Assembly: GCA_911728435.2 (NCBI GenBank) | Contig: OU452200.1 | Location: 40,439,715-40,503,714 of the forward strand | Length of the DNA stretch: 64,000 nucleotides | Direction: 5' to 3' | From: Apoderus coryli | Taxonomy: Eukaryota; Arthropoda; Insecta; Coleoptera; Attelabidae | Shown: piece by piece, positions 10,531 to 21,696 of the stretch | Numbering within the stretch: the first letter of the stretch is position 1 | Layout of the letters: every line of letters begins with the position of its first letter | Position numbers and translations under genes: made by a program | The notes under the pieces: model-generated | Told to the model about the DNA's origin: nothing | The model's database searches: none | What the model saw: the letters and a program-made list of their open reading frames with translations, nothing else

Positions 10531-12215
10531 GAAATTGTTTCATTGTAATTTAATTTAAATTAATTGATAAATCCGAGAAAATCTATTAGCGTTTCAGGTA
10601 AATATAATTGAAAAATAAAAATAATATTCCATTTTTATTCGCGGAATTAAAAACGCCTTCTTGTATTACTGATTCGTACTTTTTTATAGACACTGTGTAT
10701 ATATATACGTAATCAAATTAACGTCAAAAATATCTCTAACTCATATTTATTAATATTTACCCAGATGATGATCAATGATTAAATATTATTATTGTTACAG
10801 TGTGTCTATAACCTTGGCACAAACGTGTCGGACAATATCTTATCATGGGGGGCGGGGGCCTTCATTGGTTATGTATGTGCTATTTTTACAATATTCCCAG
10901 CTCGTTACAAAAAAAAATCCCAATCTAATTTTTGTGTATTTTATTTAATTTCAGCCACAAAAAATTATTTGATTACATTAACGTGGTTTAGATAATATAC
11001 TTATGGAGGTCATACAAAAACGCGATATTATAGTATGTGGTTGAACTAAATTGCGTTCAATTTTTTTATTTAAATTGTTTATTGTCTTAACAATTCTAAT
11101 TAATTACTATTCATGAATAAAATATTATATAAATTAATACAGGGTGTAAATAAATAGATGCGAAAAAATTGCTGAAAATTGGGGCGGTTCTTTTATTTAA
11201 AAAAATTAAATAGTTTTTATTTTTTTTCTTAAAAACAAAAAGTTTCTGCGATCGAAAGGGTAAACTTAATAAAAACTTGGATGCAAGGCGTAGAAAAAGC
11301 CACCACTAAAATTTATTTTGTACATAACTCGCTTCCTTATTCATATCATAACATGTTTTAATTGTAATTTTCTCGATAACTTAACGATTTCTGAGGCAAA
11401 AAATAATTTATTAACAAATACCATAGGCGGTTATATGTGGGCGCTAAGCTACCCCAAACCTTGAATTAGCCCCTCCAAATTATGGCAATAGATCGCAGTC
11501 CGTCCCTCAATATAAAAAATCTAACTACATAATTTCAGTAATTTATTAATTTTATTTAACTATTTCATAAAAAGCTAAACCAAGTAAGAACGATTATTAC
11601 TTCATCATGAAAATTTCATCCAAATTTTTAATGTGGATTATTAAGTGGATCCGATAATCGGACATTTAACGAGAGCCAAGAACTAGCTTTCGTAGTCGAC
11701 CAGTTTCTAAGTGTCCATTACGAAACTTCCTCGGACTTCATACAATTTTATATTAAAGGCTAACTTTTTCTACGATGCGTAGAATCAAAATTTGGCTACG
11801 AACGTGGATGATGCAGTTCGAATCTTTGTCTTTACTTTATACAGGGTGTCCCAAACCCGCTTTGGTGGTAGAATCTACGACCAAAAATCACTTATGTCAA
11901 ATTTTCGAAAAATGTCTCCTTATGAAATTATGACCATTTTGAATATTAACATGAAGCAAATTTCGAAAATCAAATCAAATGTTCAACACATAATAAAATA
12001 AAAACATTTAAATTTACAAGCAACTTTTCCTTTTGGTACACTTTTGAGGTTTGTACTGAATGTGAGCCTCTCGAACTTTTTTGTGCGCTGCCTCTGGTTT
12101 CTATTAAATAATAATTAAGAACCTCTGTTTAATTTAGAGACTTTTTAGTCTCTTGTATGTTTTTCGAGAATGTACTAATTTGGTGAGAAATGCTAATGAT
12201 AAAATAGCAATTTAA
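10531..12215. other. No gene; MITE ends
   Basis: TACAGGGTGT-type termini occur near 11140 and 11841. They are the outer ends of small mariner-like MITEs whose partner ends I could not assign. The block at 12058-12180 is the inverse of 7600-7712. ORFs here have no recognisable motifs. Confidence 0.4.
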
Positions 12216-12856
12216 GTTAAGTTGCCTTTTATATTTCGGGATTTGGCAACCCTGGTGTTGCAATCTGGCAACTGACAGCTCTATCCTAAAGTTGGACATT
12301 TTTGAGGTTATACGTAGTCAGAACATTTTGACATACGAGCGCTATTTGTGTTGTTTACAGTAACTTAAAAGATCAAGGACCAGTGTTTATCGATGGTATG
12401 GTGAATTCAATCGTGCTCGTAGTTCACTCCAAGACGAATTTCATGAAGGTCGTCCAAAATCAGTTGTTCCGAAATAACGAAAACCAACCGCCGAAGACGG
12501 ATCACTCTTCACCACAACAATGCGAGCTCTCACACATCGGCTCAAACAACTGCATTTTTGAGCACCCAAAAGATCGATTTGATGAGTCATCCGCCGTATA
12601 GACCTGACTTGGCACCGAATAACTTCTTTTTATTCCCGTACGTAAAAAACAAACTGAGAGGTCAACGTTTTTCGATTCAGAATGCATGTTTTGGAGATAC
12701 CTCAATCAGACTGGCAAAAGTGCTTCGACAATTGGTTCAAACGCATACAAAAGTGTATAGATCTTCATGGGGAATATTTTGAAAAACAATAAAGTGATTT
12801 TCGATGATTAATATTTTTTGTTCTTTAATCCCGAAATATCAAAGGCAAACCTTGTA
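12216..12856 (+). pseudogene. Internally deleted mariner, same family as 20155-21694
   Basis: The first 150 bp (GTTGCCTTTTATATTTCGGG onward) match the 5' end of the 20155 element almost base for base, and the end at 12830-12856 matches its 3' inverted repeat. The coding remnant has VYRWYGEFNRARSSLQDEF from the N-terminal domain. It jumps through a large deletion to the C-terminal block with MSHPPYRPDLAPNNFFLFPY, which includes the third catalytic region. The middle of the transposase, with the first catalytic aspartate, is gone. It cannot encode an enzyme but keeps both ends and might be cross-mobilised. Confidence 0.85.
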
Positions 12857-14770
12857 ATAATCAGGTATCAAACCCAGCCGAAGTCACAACACTTTTTTGT
12901 AATTTTTTTCAACTCATCAAAAATAAATTGGAATCACATTTGACTGGGAACATGTCAGTTCAATGCACGGTGGGTCCCGTGAATTCTCAAAGTATGTTTT
13001 TTAGTCCTGTCATCCGATATCTCTTAAAGTATAGATCCTTTCCAATAAGGACTACAACAATTATTAAATAAGGATGACTTACAGGGCAAATTGTTGATCA
13101 TTTTAGAGCATGCAAACGTTATTTTTTACATAAAAACTTCAATCCGAAGAAGAGGAGATAAGGGCAGGTTTGGACTATAGGGTGAGTGAGTTACAATACC
13201 GAAGTCCACTTTGTGCAAGGGCAACCAGCGCAGCACGACTCTTGGTACGTACTACTCGTACTATGTTGCAAATATTTCGACAGAAGTATCTATACAATTT
13301 CAGATTTTCAAAATTTTCTCACGATTAATTGCCGAGAAATCGATCGTAGCAGTTCATCAAGGGACACCATGTATGTATTACATACACGTTACTTATGTAT
13401 AATAGATGATAGATAAATAATAATGATATTTTTATAGTATTGGTACCTACACCTTTTAGGTATAACATCAATTTTACTTAAGAGAAATTTAGCCTACAAT
13501 TTCCAAAACTTTCTCTGGTAAACAGAGTTTCTATAACATAAAGTAACAAGTCGATTTCAATCATTTAGCATTTTACGTAATAATAATATTGTTTAGGATT
13601 GTATTTTTAATAATAATTTGAATTTATTATCTCGAATATACAGGATGAATCAGGTTTTTTTACAGGGTGTCAAAGTTTCATGATTGGTTTCATTATTTAC
13701 TTACTTAAATTTTGTTTATTAATTTACAATTAACTAATTAATCTCCTACTTTGTTCTTTGCATAATATAAGATAAAATTCATAAAAATCAAATAAATAAA
13801 AGTTTAAAATTAATAGATTAAAAAACATACAAAACACTGTATTATAAATATATACAACAACAAAATACAAACTAGGTATAGTTTTAAATAATAAATCATT
13901 CCTGCCAAAGGATACCGACAGTAATAAAAATAACAACAGTGACTAGAAAAATAATTAAAATGACAAACAATTGAGACTTTTGTTGGCAATTTTTCCTTTT
14001 TTTTTTTAGTTACAATAATTTTTTATCAAAAAAAAAAAACGTTTAGCAGAAAAATATTGCAGGCTTTCTATAGCATTTTCTATATACACCACTCGTCAGA
14101 TAATTTTTTTAATAATTTCTTAAAACTACCCCTAGTTTGGAAGTTTCTCATGCTCGAGGGAACAAGATTAAAATATGAATAACCTGAATATAACGGCGAT
14201 CTTTTATAAAACTCGTGTTTAGGGCGAGGCAAATACAAATGATCTCTCCCTCGAGTATAGGATAATCATATGATTATCTCCACACGTTCGGGCTCAACTC
14301 TTGCTGGTCAATATGGAACAGAGCATGGGACAGTGAGGATATTATTTTTCCTAAACATGTTTACAAGTCCCCCTACATGGAATATTATAAATATACAAGG
14401 TGTTTCTAAAATAGGTGGTCAAAATTTGTGAGCGAAAAAAACCTAAATTGTAATTTTTCGAAAAGTCCTTATTTACAAAGATACAGGGTGTTAAAGATGA
14501 CTGAGGACGAATTTTTTGAAATATTTTCGAAACGAGTAAATATGAATTAATCAAATGTAGCATATTTATTCACCTAGTTAAATGTCGTAAACTGACATGA
14601 AAGAGGATGATCATAGGCGGGTAAACGGGGGGACCCTTGCCTTAATTATAACCTAACTTTTTTTTTTCTTGTGACTTTTATTCCATTTGTCAAAAATGTG
14701 ATAAAATAAAAGTTCTCTACATAAAAAAGGCATACTTGTTTTTCTCGAAAAACTTAAAGGATTAGGACAA
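12857..14770. other. No gene; dispersed repeat fragments
   Basis: Recognisable pieces are TACAGGGTGT MITE ends near 13665 and 14483, and a block near 13895-13945 (CCTGCCAAAGGATA then CAGTGACT) shared with 60985-61035. A stretch near 14394-14465 with AACCTAAATTGTAATTTTTCG recurs at about 30355-30425. None is a complete element. No coding sequence is supported. Confidence 0.45.
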
Positions 14771-15239
14771 AACTGCCCTGCTACGGAAGAAAGCCGTATG
14801 TGCATTTTTTTCGAAATTGAGATTATAATATTTTTGAAATCTACATTATCAAAATTCCCTAAAAAATCTAAATTTGTTTATAATTTTTAAATCCAATATG
14901 GAGAAAATATTATTTAAAAATATACCACTTTGTACGTCATCCAATTTTAGTTACATGGTACTAATAAAGAAAGCCGTATGTTCAACAATCATGCCGCATG
15001 TTATACTCTTGATAGCGTCGTACTAAGCAAATACGCCGCATCAACATACATGCGGCACTTATATGTTGCAAATTCAACTTAATTTTACCAATCATCCCAC
15101 AGCCTGACGTAAATATGCACATGCGGCTTTTATCTCTAGTGTTTAGAGTATACAATAAACCACGCTAAGTACATAAAAGCCCAAACGAGCACATTCTGCG
15201 TTGAAGCCAAGTATTGTTCTACTTTACATCACCCAAAAA

Positions 15240-15695
15240 ATGCCAAAACAATATGATTTTGTCGAAGTTGTTAAAGGTTATACAAATAAAGTAACCATAA
15301 AGGAAATGGATTTATCCAACTTCAAAAAATTGCCTAGTAGGACGACCCAATATCAGCTTCAAAAAATGAATAAAAACAGGCCTTTGCTAAAGGATATCGT
15401 TCAGATTACTGTAAAACGAGGTCATCATAATATATTTTATGAAACAACTTACTATTCCCAAATTGACATAAAACTTGGTTTTATTTCCAAAAGACTTTTT
15501 AATTTGAAAATTGTAGACAATGGTGATAGACAGAGGAATAACGGAAAAAAGAAAAAATACCATTATAGTGAGAAAATAATGGGTTTTAGGTCTTTTGTAA
15601 AAGAAACTAATGTATTTTACAAAAGACCTAAAACCCATTATTTTCTCACTATAACAATAATAGAGGTCGTAAAAATTGAAAATTATAAAAAATAG
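15240..15695 (+). CDS. Small unrecognised protein in TIR element
   Basis: I do not recognise this protein. The start chosen is the ATG at 15240 (MPKQYDFVEVVKGYTNK), preceded by an A-rich context. An in-frame ATG at 15201 would add 13 residues. The first 90 or so residues look like real coding sequence, with mixed polar and aromatic composition: VTIKEMDLSNFKKLPSR, then RPLLKDIVQITVKRGHH and YYSQIDIKLGFISKRLF. After a lysine-rich linker the frame enters both arms of a perfect 40-bp palindrome (15563-15654), giving YSEKIMGFRSFVK and FYKRPKTHYFLTI. The palindrome may have been added later, so the native C-terminus is uncertain. The setting between inverted repeats suggests a transposon-encoded protein or one exon of a larger transposase. 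Confidence 0.5.
   Translation: MPKQYDFVEVVKGYTNKVTIKEMDLSNFKKLPSRTTQYQLQKMNKNRPLLKDIVQITVKRGHHNIFYETTYYSQIDIKLGFISKRLFNLKIVDNGDRQRNNGKKKKYHYSEKIMGFRSFVKETNVFYKRPKTHYFLTITIIEVVKIENYKK
15563..15654. repeat. Perfect 40-bp inverted repeat, 12-nt loop
   Basis: Positions 15563-15602 and 15615-15654 are exact reverse complements, separated by 12 nt (15603-15614). Such a perfect hairpin in otherwise decayed surroundings must be recent or maintained. It lies inside the open frame. Confidence 0.95.
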
Positions 15696-16190
15696 CATTC
15701 CACATAAGTTAGAATTTTGGAAAATCTCGCAACTGACAACTCGTCTGTGTCATTAATTGATACGATTGAGGATGAATAGATTTGTTGCGAAAAAAGGAAA
15801 TAGCCTATTTTACATTTTTTAAATGTTTTTATTGTTTCCACAGTTTTCTTGGAATTTTAAATCAATGGCCCTTTTATTTCAATATTTTTATTTTTGAGAT
15901 ATTTGTTTTAATTTCTTATTAGTTCCTAATTTTGAAACCGTTTTATAATTTATTTATGTTCGTACTTTACTTTTGGAAAATTGTTGTAATGTGAGTTTGT
16001 TTGAAAATAAATTGTTTTGACCCTTCCTATATAGTAATGTATTTTTTCTGTGGTTTTTAAGAAGAAAGATCCTACGTTAAATATCAACCGAAATAAATTC
16101 AAATGAAAACTTGCAAATCTTTAAACGTCATTTTCTCAAAACTATCCAAAGTGTACATGCGGCCTTTTTCCTTGGCAGGGCAGAAAACTG

Positions 16191-16954
16191 GTCCTTAGTA
16201 CACAGCAGTTTATTTTGATATTGAAATATAGTTTGTTAACGAACAGCTTCCCAAAATTTTATTAATGCTGGGTTTTAAGGTGTATTGGTTTCATAGATAT
16301 TTACAATGCTCCATAAAAAAAAAAAGAATATAACCATCGAGTAAATCATTAAAATTTTAAGAAGATACAAAAATATAATAAAACAAACATCTCTATATAA
16401 TTAGAACAGATAGGTTTAGAATAGAATGACATTGAAATGCCCTGTAGATATATACATACTACATAAGATAGATAGATATAATATATACGTTTCAGGGCCC
16501 GGTGTGGTTCAATGCGGTTGATGACCGAGGCAGCGCAGCGCACCCGAAAGGCCTTGGAGACCAACTAGGAGTCCATCGGCCCCAAACGCGTCCAAGAACA
16601 ATAAACTCGATGTGCATATCCACATATTATACACTGTAACAACATTATTATACTTACTTACATATCACATTTTTATCATACATAATAACCATACAAATAC
16701 ATTGTTATCATTCGTTACAGGGGTAGTTTAAGAAATATGTTAGCTACGAGAGGGGAGTAATAAGGCTACTCCTGAAATCAGGCGAGCAGTTTGTGTAAAA
16801 TGAAAATATCCTACAAATAACTAGGAAAATTATATGAAATGAGAGTTTATTTCTCTATGGTCAGCATATCGTAATTAAATGATAGATTAAAATAGCTTTC
16901 GAACCATGGCGAGATGAATTTATCAAAAAAGCGAACAATTTACTCTTTTGCTGA
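16191..16954. other. No gene; short GC-rich island
   Basis: Positions 16490-16610 are strikingly GC-rich for this window (for example GCAGCGCAGCGCACCCG). No motif allows identification. The rest is AT-rich. Confidence 0.4.
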
Positions 16955-16984
16955 CGATTCGACCTTTATATGATCGTCTTCAGG
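16955..16984 (-). ncRNA. Decayed hammerhead-like motif
   Basis: The minus strand reads CCTGAAGAC, a GATC/GGTC hairpin, then GAATCG. GAAAC has become GAATC, so this is a degenerate member of the family. Confidence 0.3.
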
Positions 16985-17102
16985 ACCCTCAACAATCAAA
17001 CACAAATATGTACAATATACCTACTATGATGGCCTTATATTTAAAAAAACTTATGCTTGATTACATAATGAGTTTCTTTCGATATATAATAGTTTGTGTA
17101 AG

Positions 17103-17488
17103 ACAGTTGCTATTTATGCATTGAGAAAAGAATTAATTTTATCAAAAATATTTTTATTGCTTTTCAAAATGTTCTCCCTTCAAAGCACTTTGTCCAGTCA
17201 ACAGATTATAGCTCTAAACAATGGTTTTTGAAGGCTTCAACCGCTTTTTCGGACGATGAAAATCGCTGTCTACGCGTGCCAAGTCTGGGCTGTACGGTAC
17301 GACCCATCAATTCGATCATAGCTCGAAAATTGTCGTGACTTAATTCCATTTTTTGACCATGATGAACTTTCGCACGTCAAAATGTTCTCAGTGCTGTCAA
17401 AAATGTCAAACTTCAAGATATGGCGATGACAGATTGCACCTGGCAATACCAGTGTTGTCAGATCTCAATACATAAATTACAACCCTCG
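17103..17488 (-). pseudogene. Internally deleted mariner
   Basis: On the minus strand the element starts CGAGGGTTG at 17488, with TA outside at 17489-17490. An ATG follows (MELSHDNFRAMIELM), then a jump to RFSSSEKAVEAFKNH and WTKCFEG from the C-terminus of a mariner transposase. The distal end has the imperfect inverted repeat TTATGCATTGAGA against TTATGTATTGAGA at the start. The internal catalytic region is deleted. The family is related to, but distinct from, the 20155 element. Confidence 0.75.
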
Positions 17489-17490
17489 TA

Positions 17491-18064
17491 TTAGTATATT
17501 CAGCGTGGCCGGTATCTCGCCACTAATGGTAATTTGACTATCTAATATCATTTGTTTGAGTAATGTGTATTCGCAATACGTACTAAAGCTACAGCAATAA
17601 TTGGTATTACATAAATCTCCGCAGGACATAATAATAAACTAATAAATAAATATAAACAATCTCTAAATTTGCCTATAATATTAGATATATCTAATACACA
17701 CAAGTGCTGGTTTGCTAAAATAAATAAACTGGTGCCCTTGAGGCCCAAACAGCTCTCCATACTGAAATTAAAAGTTGAAAACTTTTCACTTATTTAGTTT
17801 TCATTCACATTTCGTAATCTGTGGTATCTAAAACGGCAGCATTTTAATAAATTATTTATGTTTGTGAATATAGCTTCCTTGATCTCTACTTTCTTCGCAC
17901 GCCACTTATAATGAGACTTCTACAAAAATTCACCGGCGGTCTGTACTCACTTTTACTTAAATTTATATATATTATATAATTTCAATATGTATATATATGT
18001 GTTATGTGTTCGTCCTGTTTTTTTTTTTTTTGTAATTAAGAAGTACGATTATAGATTATATGTA
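17491..18064. other. Nothing recognised
   Basis: AT-rich sequence. The minus-strand ORF at 17548-17760 has no recognisable domain. Confidence 0.4.
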
Positions 18065-18094
18065 CCTGAAGAAGGCAAAAACAGTGCCGAAACG
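18065..18094 (+). ncRNA. Hammerhead-like motif
   Basis: The site reads CCTGAAGAAGGCA, a short loop, then TGCCGAAACGT. The GGCA/TGCC stem is perfect and both core blocks are intact apart from the extra base before stem II. It is one of the better-preserved copies. Confidence 0.45.
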
Positions 18095-18137
18095 TAGTAT
18101 AAAAAATAAAATTATGACAATGTTATTTCAAAACATA

Positions 18138-18262
18138 TAATAATAATAATCTATTTATTCGCAATCATCATAACAATGTAAAAATAATAATTATATATTA
18201 TGTAAAGATTACGAAACGGGTTAGAAGGCAGCAAAGCTGATATCTAATTGTAACCCAGATGA
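18138..18262 (-). mobile_element. LINE 3' end with (AAT)n tail
   Basis: Reverse complement of the 3' UTR family at 3250-3394 and 49440-49612: ATATCAGCTTTGCTGCC, TTCTAACCC and an AATAAATAG(ATT)n tail. No coding sequence precedes it. Confidence 0.6.
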
Positions 18263-19263
18263 CTAAAACTAAATAATTTTCTCATCCTCTAAATCATATT
18301 GAAATTATCCTATACCTGAAGTACATAAAATGAAAAAAAATAAATAAAAAAATTTGACAACAGTCCACTCCTCTTCCTCCCATTGGACATCTTATATATT
18401 TTCTATATATATACTATATTTTAAATTTGATAACAAGAATAAACTTATTTTACAAAGAAAACTAAAAATAAAAAAAAAATCAAGATGAAACATAATGAGA
18501 CACATATACAAATTGAAGTTTTTTATGTCAATCACATTCGCTCTAGAAGAAAAGCTCTATAGGAGTTCCTGAAACAGGCATAACTAAGTAACTTTAAGCG
18601 TGAGGGTAGATTATTATAGACTGCGTAGATGTTGAAAGAAAATAGGAAGGTGATTTAATTTTTGATACGAATCGGAACCCAAAGAAAGAATAAAAAAATA
18701 ATAATAAAAGGTTCAAGAAAAACAAAACAAATAAATTAAATTTAGGTATGGAGAGCTGTTCATACCTCAAGGGCACCAGTTTATTTTCATGTATAGCTAC
18801 TACTACTTCAATATTAAAAAGTTTGTCACTACATACCAATTTATTTTTTTATAATTTGACCATTTTTAGCCCTTTATGGTCAGCCTATGCATATTAGTAT
18901 TACATATTATATATTTAGAGTTAAATTCTATAAATACCTAAATGTCACATATTTTGAGACTGATTTAACTTTATCTGTATATTCAAACATTTTGGTTCCT
19001 TTCTCAAATTATTAACGGCCATATTATTTGTTCATCGCAATCTTTTTTAGGCCAAGATCTTTTGACAAATCAAAAATAGCTTATTTCCCTATTTAGTTCA
19101 ATAAATATGATTTTTTTTAAATTTTGACCCCCTTTTTATACCCTTCGCCTACGCCCTATGAGTCTCAATTTTATCTGGGATACCTATTATTAGAAACAAA
19201 AATTATATTTCATTTGAAACCAAATTTGATTATTTTTGATGAAGTAGTCCATATCGCTGTGGA
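18263..19263. other. No gene; Helitron-like end fragment at 18735-18785
   Basis: GGAGAGCTGTTCATACC and CAAGGGCACCAG at about 18748-18780 match the 3' ends of the Helitron-like repeats at 10040-10078 and 59240-59278. The rest shows no assignable features. Confidence 0.4.
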
Positions 19264-19338
19264 TGTCCAATTTCTTGGAATAAAACTCCGTCACATCCAC
19301 CAAATTGTTTTAATTGAAATCAGAATCCTACTCTAAAC

Positions 19339-19370
19339 ATGTTTCGACCTTAGCTAAGGTCATCATCAGT
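19339..19370 (-). ncRNA. Hammerhead-like motif, left arm
   Basis: The minus strand reads ACTGATGAT, the perfect 16-nt palindrome GACCTTAGCTAAGGTC, then GAAACATG. Core letters are intact, with one extra base before stem II. Confidence 0.5.
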
Positions 19371-19488
19371 ATAACTTAGTGGAAAACCACACAACAAAAA
19401 AATGAATATTAATAAAAATCAGCTAATATGTAATGTGTAATTTTTATTAATATTCATTCTTTTGTTGTGTGTTTTTCCACTAAGTTAT

Positions 19489-19520
19489 ACTGATGATGAC
19501 CTTAGCTAAGGTCGAAACAT
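19489..19520 (+). ncRNA. Hammerhead-like motif, right arm
   Basis: Identical to the left-arm motif in the opposite orientation: ACTGATGAT, palindrome, GAAACATG. Confidence 0.5.
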
Positions 19521-19592
19521 GTCTAGAGTAGAATTCTGATCTTAATTAAAAAAATTTAGTGGATGTGACGGAGTTTTATTCCAAGAAATTTG

Positions 19593-20152
19593 ATTATATT
19601 TGACAATATACAAGGTGTACCATTTGAGAAAATTGACTGTCTATTTTTAGTAGTAGAGCATACTACAGTAATTTGTGGCCACCCTGTAACCAAGTGCGTC
19701 AATCTCTCAAGATAGTTGATATTCTTAAGATGTTATTGAACTACCTTCCAAAATTGAAGATTCTGTCTGGTTCAACCGACAAAATGACGAATATTTTTCG
19801 GAGACCTGTTTTGGACCAAAAAAAATCAAAATAAACTATTTAATCAAAAACAATTGAAGATAGGTATAGGGATGTAAAAATGTAAAATTGATATGGAATC
19901 CAAAAATATAATAGGGTGTTCGATTTGAAATAAGAAATTTGATATCAACTTCCGGTATAACCGGAAGTCGTACAAATATCACAATATTATAGACTGAGTA
20001 ATCAGTTTCAATTTTTTATTTGCCGAAAAACCTCAAAAAAGGTAGACTTTTCGATATCATTGTTAAAACACGTAAAACCAACCACATTCATCACTATATG
20101 ATGAAACATATTTCAATTATTCTCTCGTAAGGATATTGGGCAATAGACATAA
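19593..20152. other. Nothing recognised
   Basis: AT-rich, with a short ACAAGGTGTACC-type MITE-like word at 19610. No gene. Confidence 0.4.
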
Positions 20153-20328
20153 TACGAGGGTTGCCTTTTATATTTCGGGATTTGGCAACCCTGGTGTTGC
20201 AATCTGGCAACTGACAGCTGTATCGTAAAGTTGGACATTTTTGAGGTTATACGTACTCAGAACGTTTTGACATACGAGCGCTATTTGTGTTGTTTACAGT
20301 AACTTAAAAGATTCATCTCGGCCCAAAA

Positions 20329-21629
20329 ATGGAATTAAATCGTGAACATTCTCGTGCGATTATTTTTTACAACTTTCGACGTGGATTAACTCAGCAACAG
20401 TGCATGGATGAACTTTCAATTTGTAGCGATGAAGCTCCATCAAGCACCAGTGTTTATCGATGGTATGGTGAATTCAATCGTGGTCGTCGTTCACTCCAAG
20501 ACGAATTTCGTGAAGGTCGTCCAAAATCAGTTGTTGTTCCGAAAACCATTGATGCTGTGCGCGAACTGATATTTCAAGATCGTCATGTGACCTATCAAGA
20601 GATTGAGACAACCTTAGGCATTAGTGGGACCAGCATACATTCTGTTCGAGTTTCACTCACATTGTTATTCTTAATCGCCCCATCTCTATTACTCTATATT
20701 ACTCGATATATTATATCGCAAGAGCGGTCTCTCTAGTGCCAGAAAAAAGGGGACTTCCCCGTACACACATACAGATCTCGGTAATATACTGCACAAAAGA
20801 AATTACTACATTACACTACAGTCTTTCTCATATAACTATTATGTACTCTTTTTCTTCTCCCTAAACTCAAAAGGGAATAAGTATTTCTCTAAAAATCTCG
20901 TTTTATATTAATAAAATAAGTTTCTATTTGATTATTAATACCTAATTACCTAGTGGTAATTGTGCTTGTAAATAAACTTTTGATTTCGTATGTAAATAAT
21001 AATTGATAAAATAAAGTAACTATAAAATAGTGTGAACCAGTGCATCATTGATTTCTAGATAATATTCAACAACGAATATTACTTTATTATGAAAAGAATA
21101 ATTTTTTAACACATTCAATATTGCATAAACATATGACTGTCAAAAAATTTGTTCGCGTTGGATCCCACCCCATTTGTCAATCGCTCAAAAAAAGGCTCGT
21201 GTCGATTGGTCGAAAGAAATGCTCAAAAAATACGATCGCGGTGCTTCGAAACACGTCTATCTATGACATCGTGACAAGTGATGAATCGGGGATTTACGCG
21301 TATGAGCCCGAACGTAAACAGCAGTCGTAAACTGAGCGAGCTCTCACACATCGGCTCAAAGAACTGCATTTTTGAGCACCCAAAACATCGATTTGATGAG
21401 TCATCCGCCGTATAGTCCTGACTTGATACCGAATGACTTCTTTTTATTCCCGTACGTAAAAAACAAACTGAGAGGTCAACGTTTTTCGACACCTGAAAAA
21501 GCAGTTGCCGCAATTAGAATGCATGTTTTGGAGATACCTCAATCAGAGTGGCAAAAGTGCTTCGACAATTGGTACAAACGCATGCAAAAGTGTATAGATC
21601 TTCATGGGGAATATTTTGAAAAACAATAA
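20329..21629 (+). pseudogene. Mariner transposase, interrupted
   Basis: The start ATG at 20329 (MELNREHSRAIIFYNFRRG) opens a normal mariner N-terminus with VYRWYGEFNRGRRSLQDEF and GRPKSVVVP, then a second helix-turn-helix (TYQEIETTLGISGTSIHS). At 20642 a solo LTR interrupts the frame. After it come pieces in shifted frames: HKHMTVKKF, and a block with VTSDESGIYAYEPE carrying the first catalytic aspartate. A deletion then removes the second catalytic region up to ASSHTSAQ. The last open part (21372-21629) has MSHPPYSPDLIPNDFFLFPY with the third aspartate and ends FEKQ. At least one frameshift, one deletion and one insertion make it non-functional. Confidence 0.9.
20643..21111 (+). mobile_element. 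Solo LTR of an LTR retrotransposon
   Basis: The 469-bp insert begins TGTTCGAG and ends TTAACA. CATTC is repeated on both sides (20638-20642 and 21112-21116), a 5-bp target duplication; a sixth matching base A precedes each. TG..CA ends, an internal TATA-like stretch and AATAAA signals near 20970-21015 fit an LTR. Internal coding sequence is absent, so it arose by LTR-LTR recombination. Family unknown; Bel/Pao or Gypsy are possible. Confidence 0.75.
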
Positions 21630-21696
21630 AGTGATTTTCGATGAATAATATTTGTTTTTGTTCTCTAATCCCGAAATATAAAAGGCAACCCTCGTA

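Larger units (their letters stand above)
14771..16190 (+). mobile_element. Unclassified TIR element with a small ORF
   Basis: The left end reads CTGCCCTGCTACGGAA followed by GCCGTATGTGCA. The right end, on the opposite strand, reads CTGCCCTGCCAAGGAA followed by GCCGCATGTACA. These form imperfect inverted repeats of about 35 bp. The same GCCGCATG word recurs in both orientations inside the left half (about 14968, 14991, 15030, 15049 and 15121), as expected of transposase-binding subterminal repeats. AAAA borders both ends, too simple to call a target duplication. The only ORF is at 15240-15695. I do not recognise the superfamily. The exact limits are uncertain by a few bases. Confidence 0.55.
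19264..19592. repeat. Palindromic foldback with two hammerhead-like motifs
   Basis: Arms of about 150 bp (19264-19415 and 19440-19592) are near-perfect reverse complements. From the outside inward they carry an ATTTCTTGGAATAAAACTCC-type block, a hammerhead-like motif, and a block ending near ATTAATATTCATT. The unit has the layout of two inverted Penelope-type termini fused head to head. Confidence 0.85.
20155..21694 (+). mobile_element. Mariner element split by a solo LTR
   Basis: Ends CGAGGGTTGCCTTTTATAT at 20155 and its inverted counterpart ending at 21694 are bordered by TA on both sides (20153-20154, 21695-21696). Removing the 469-bp LTR and one target copy leaves about 1.07 kb, shorter than a full mariner because part of the transposase is deleted. 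Relatives lie at 12216-12856 and 63143-63259. Confidence 0.9.

Noticed and set aside
13186..13416. Overlapping plus-strand ORFs near 13.2 kb
   Set aside because: Two frames are equally open, neither has recognisable features, and length is near chance for this composition.
15387..15698. Minus-strand ORF overlapping the small CDS
   Set aside because: It is the shadow of the palindrome and of the plus-strand frame.
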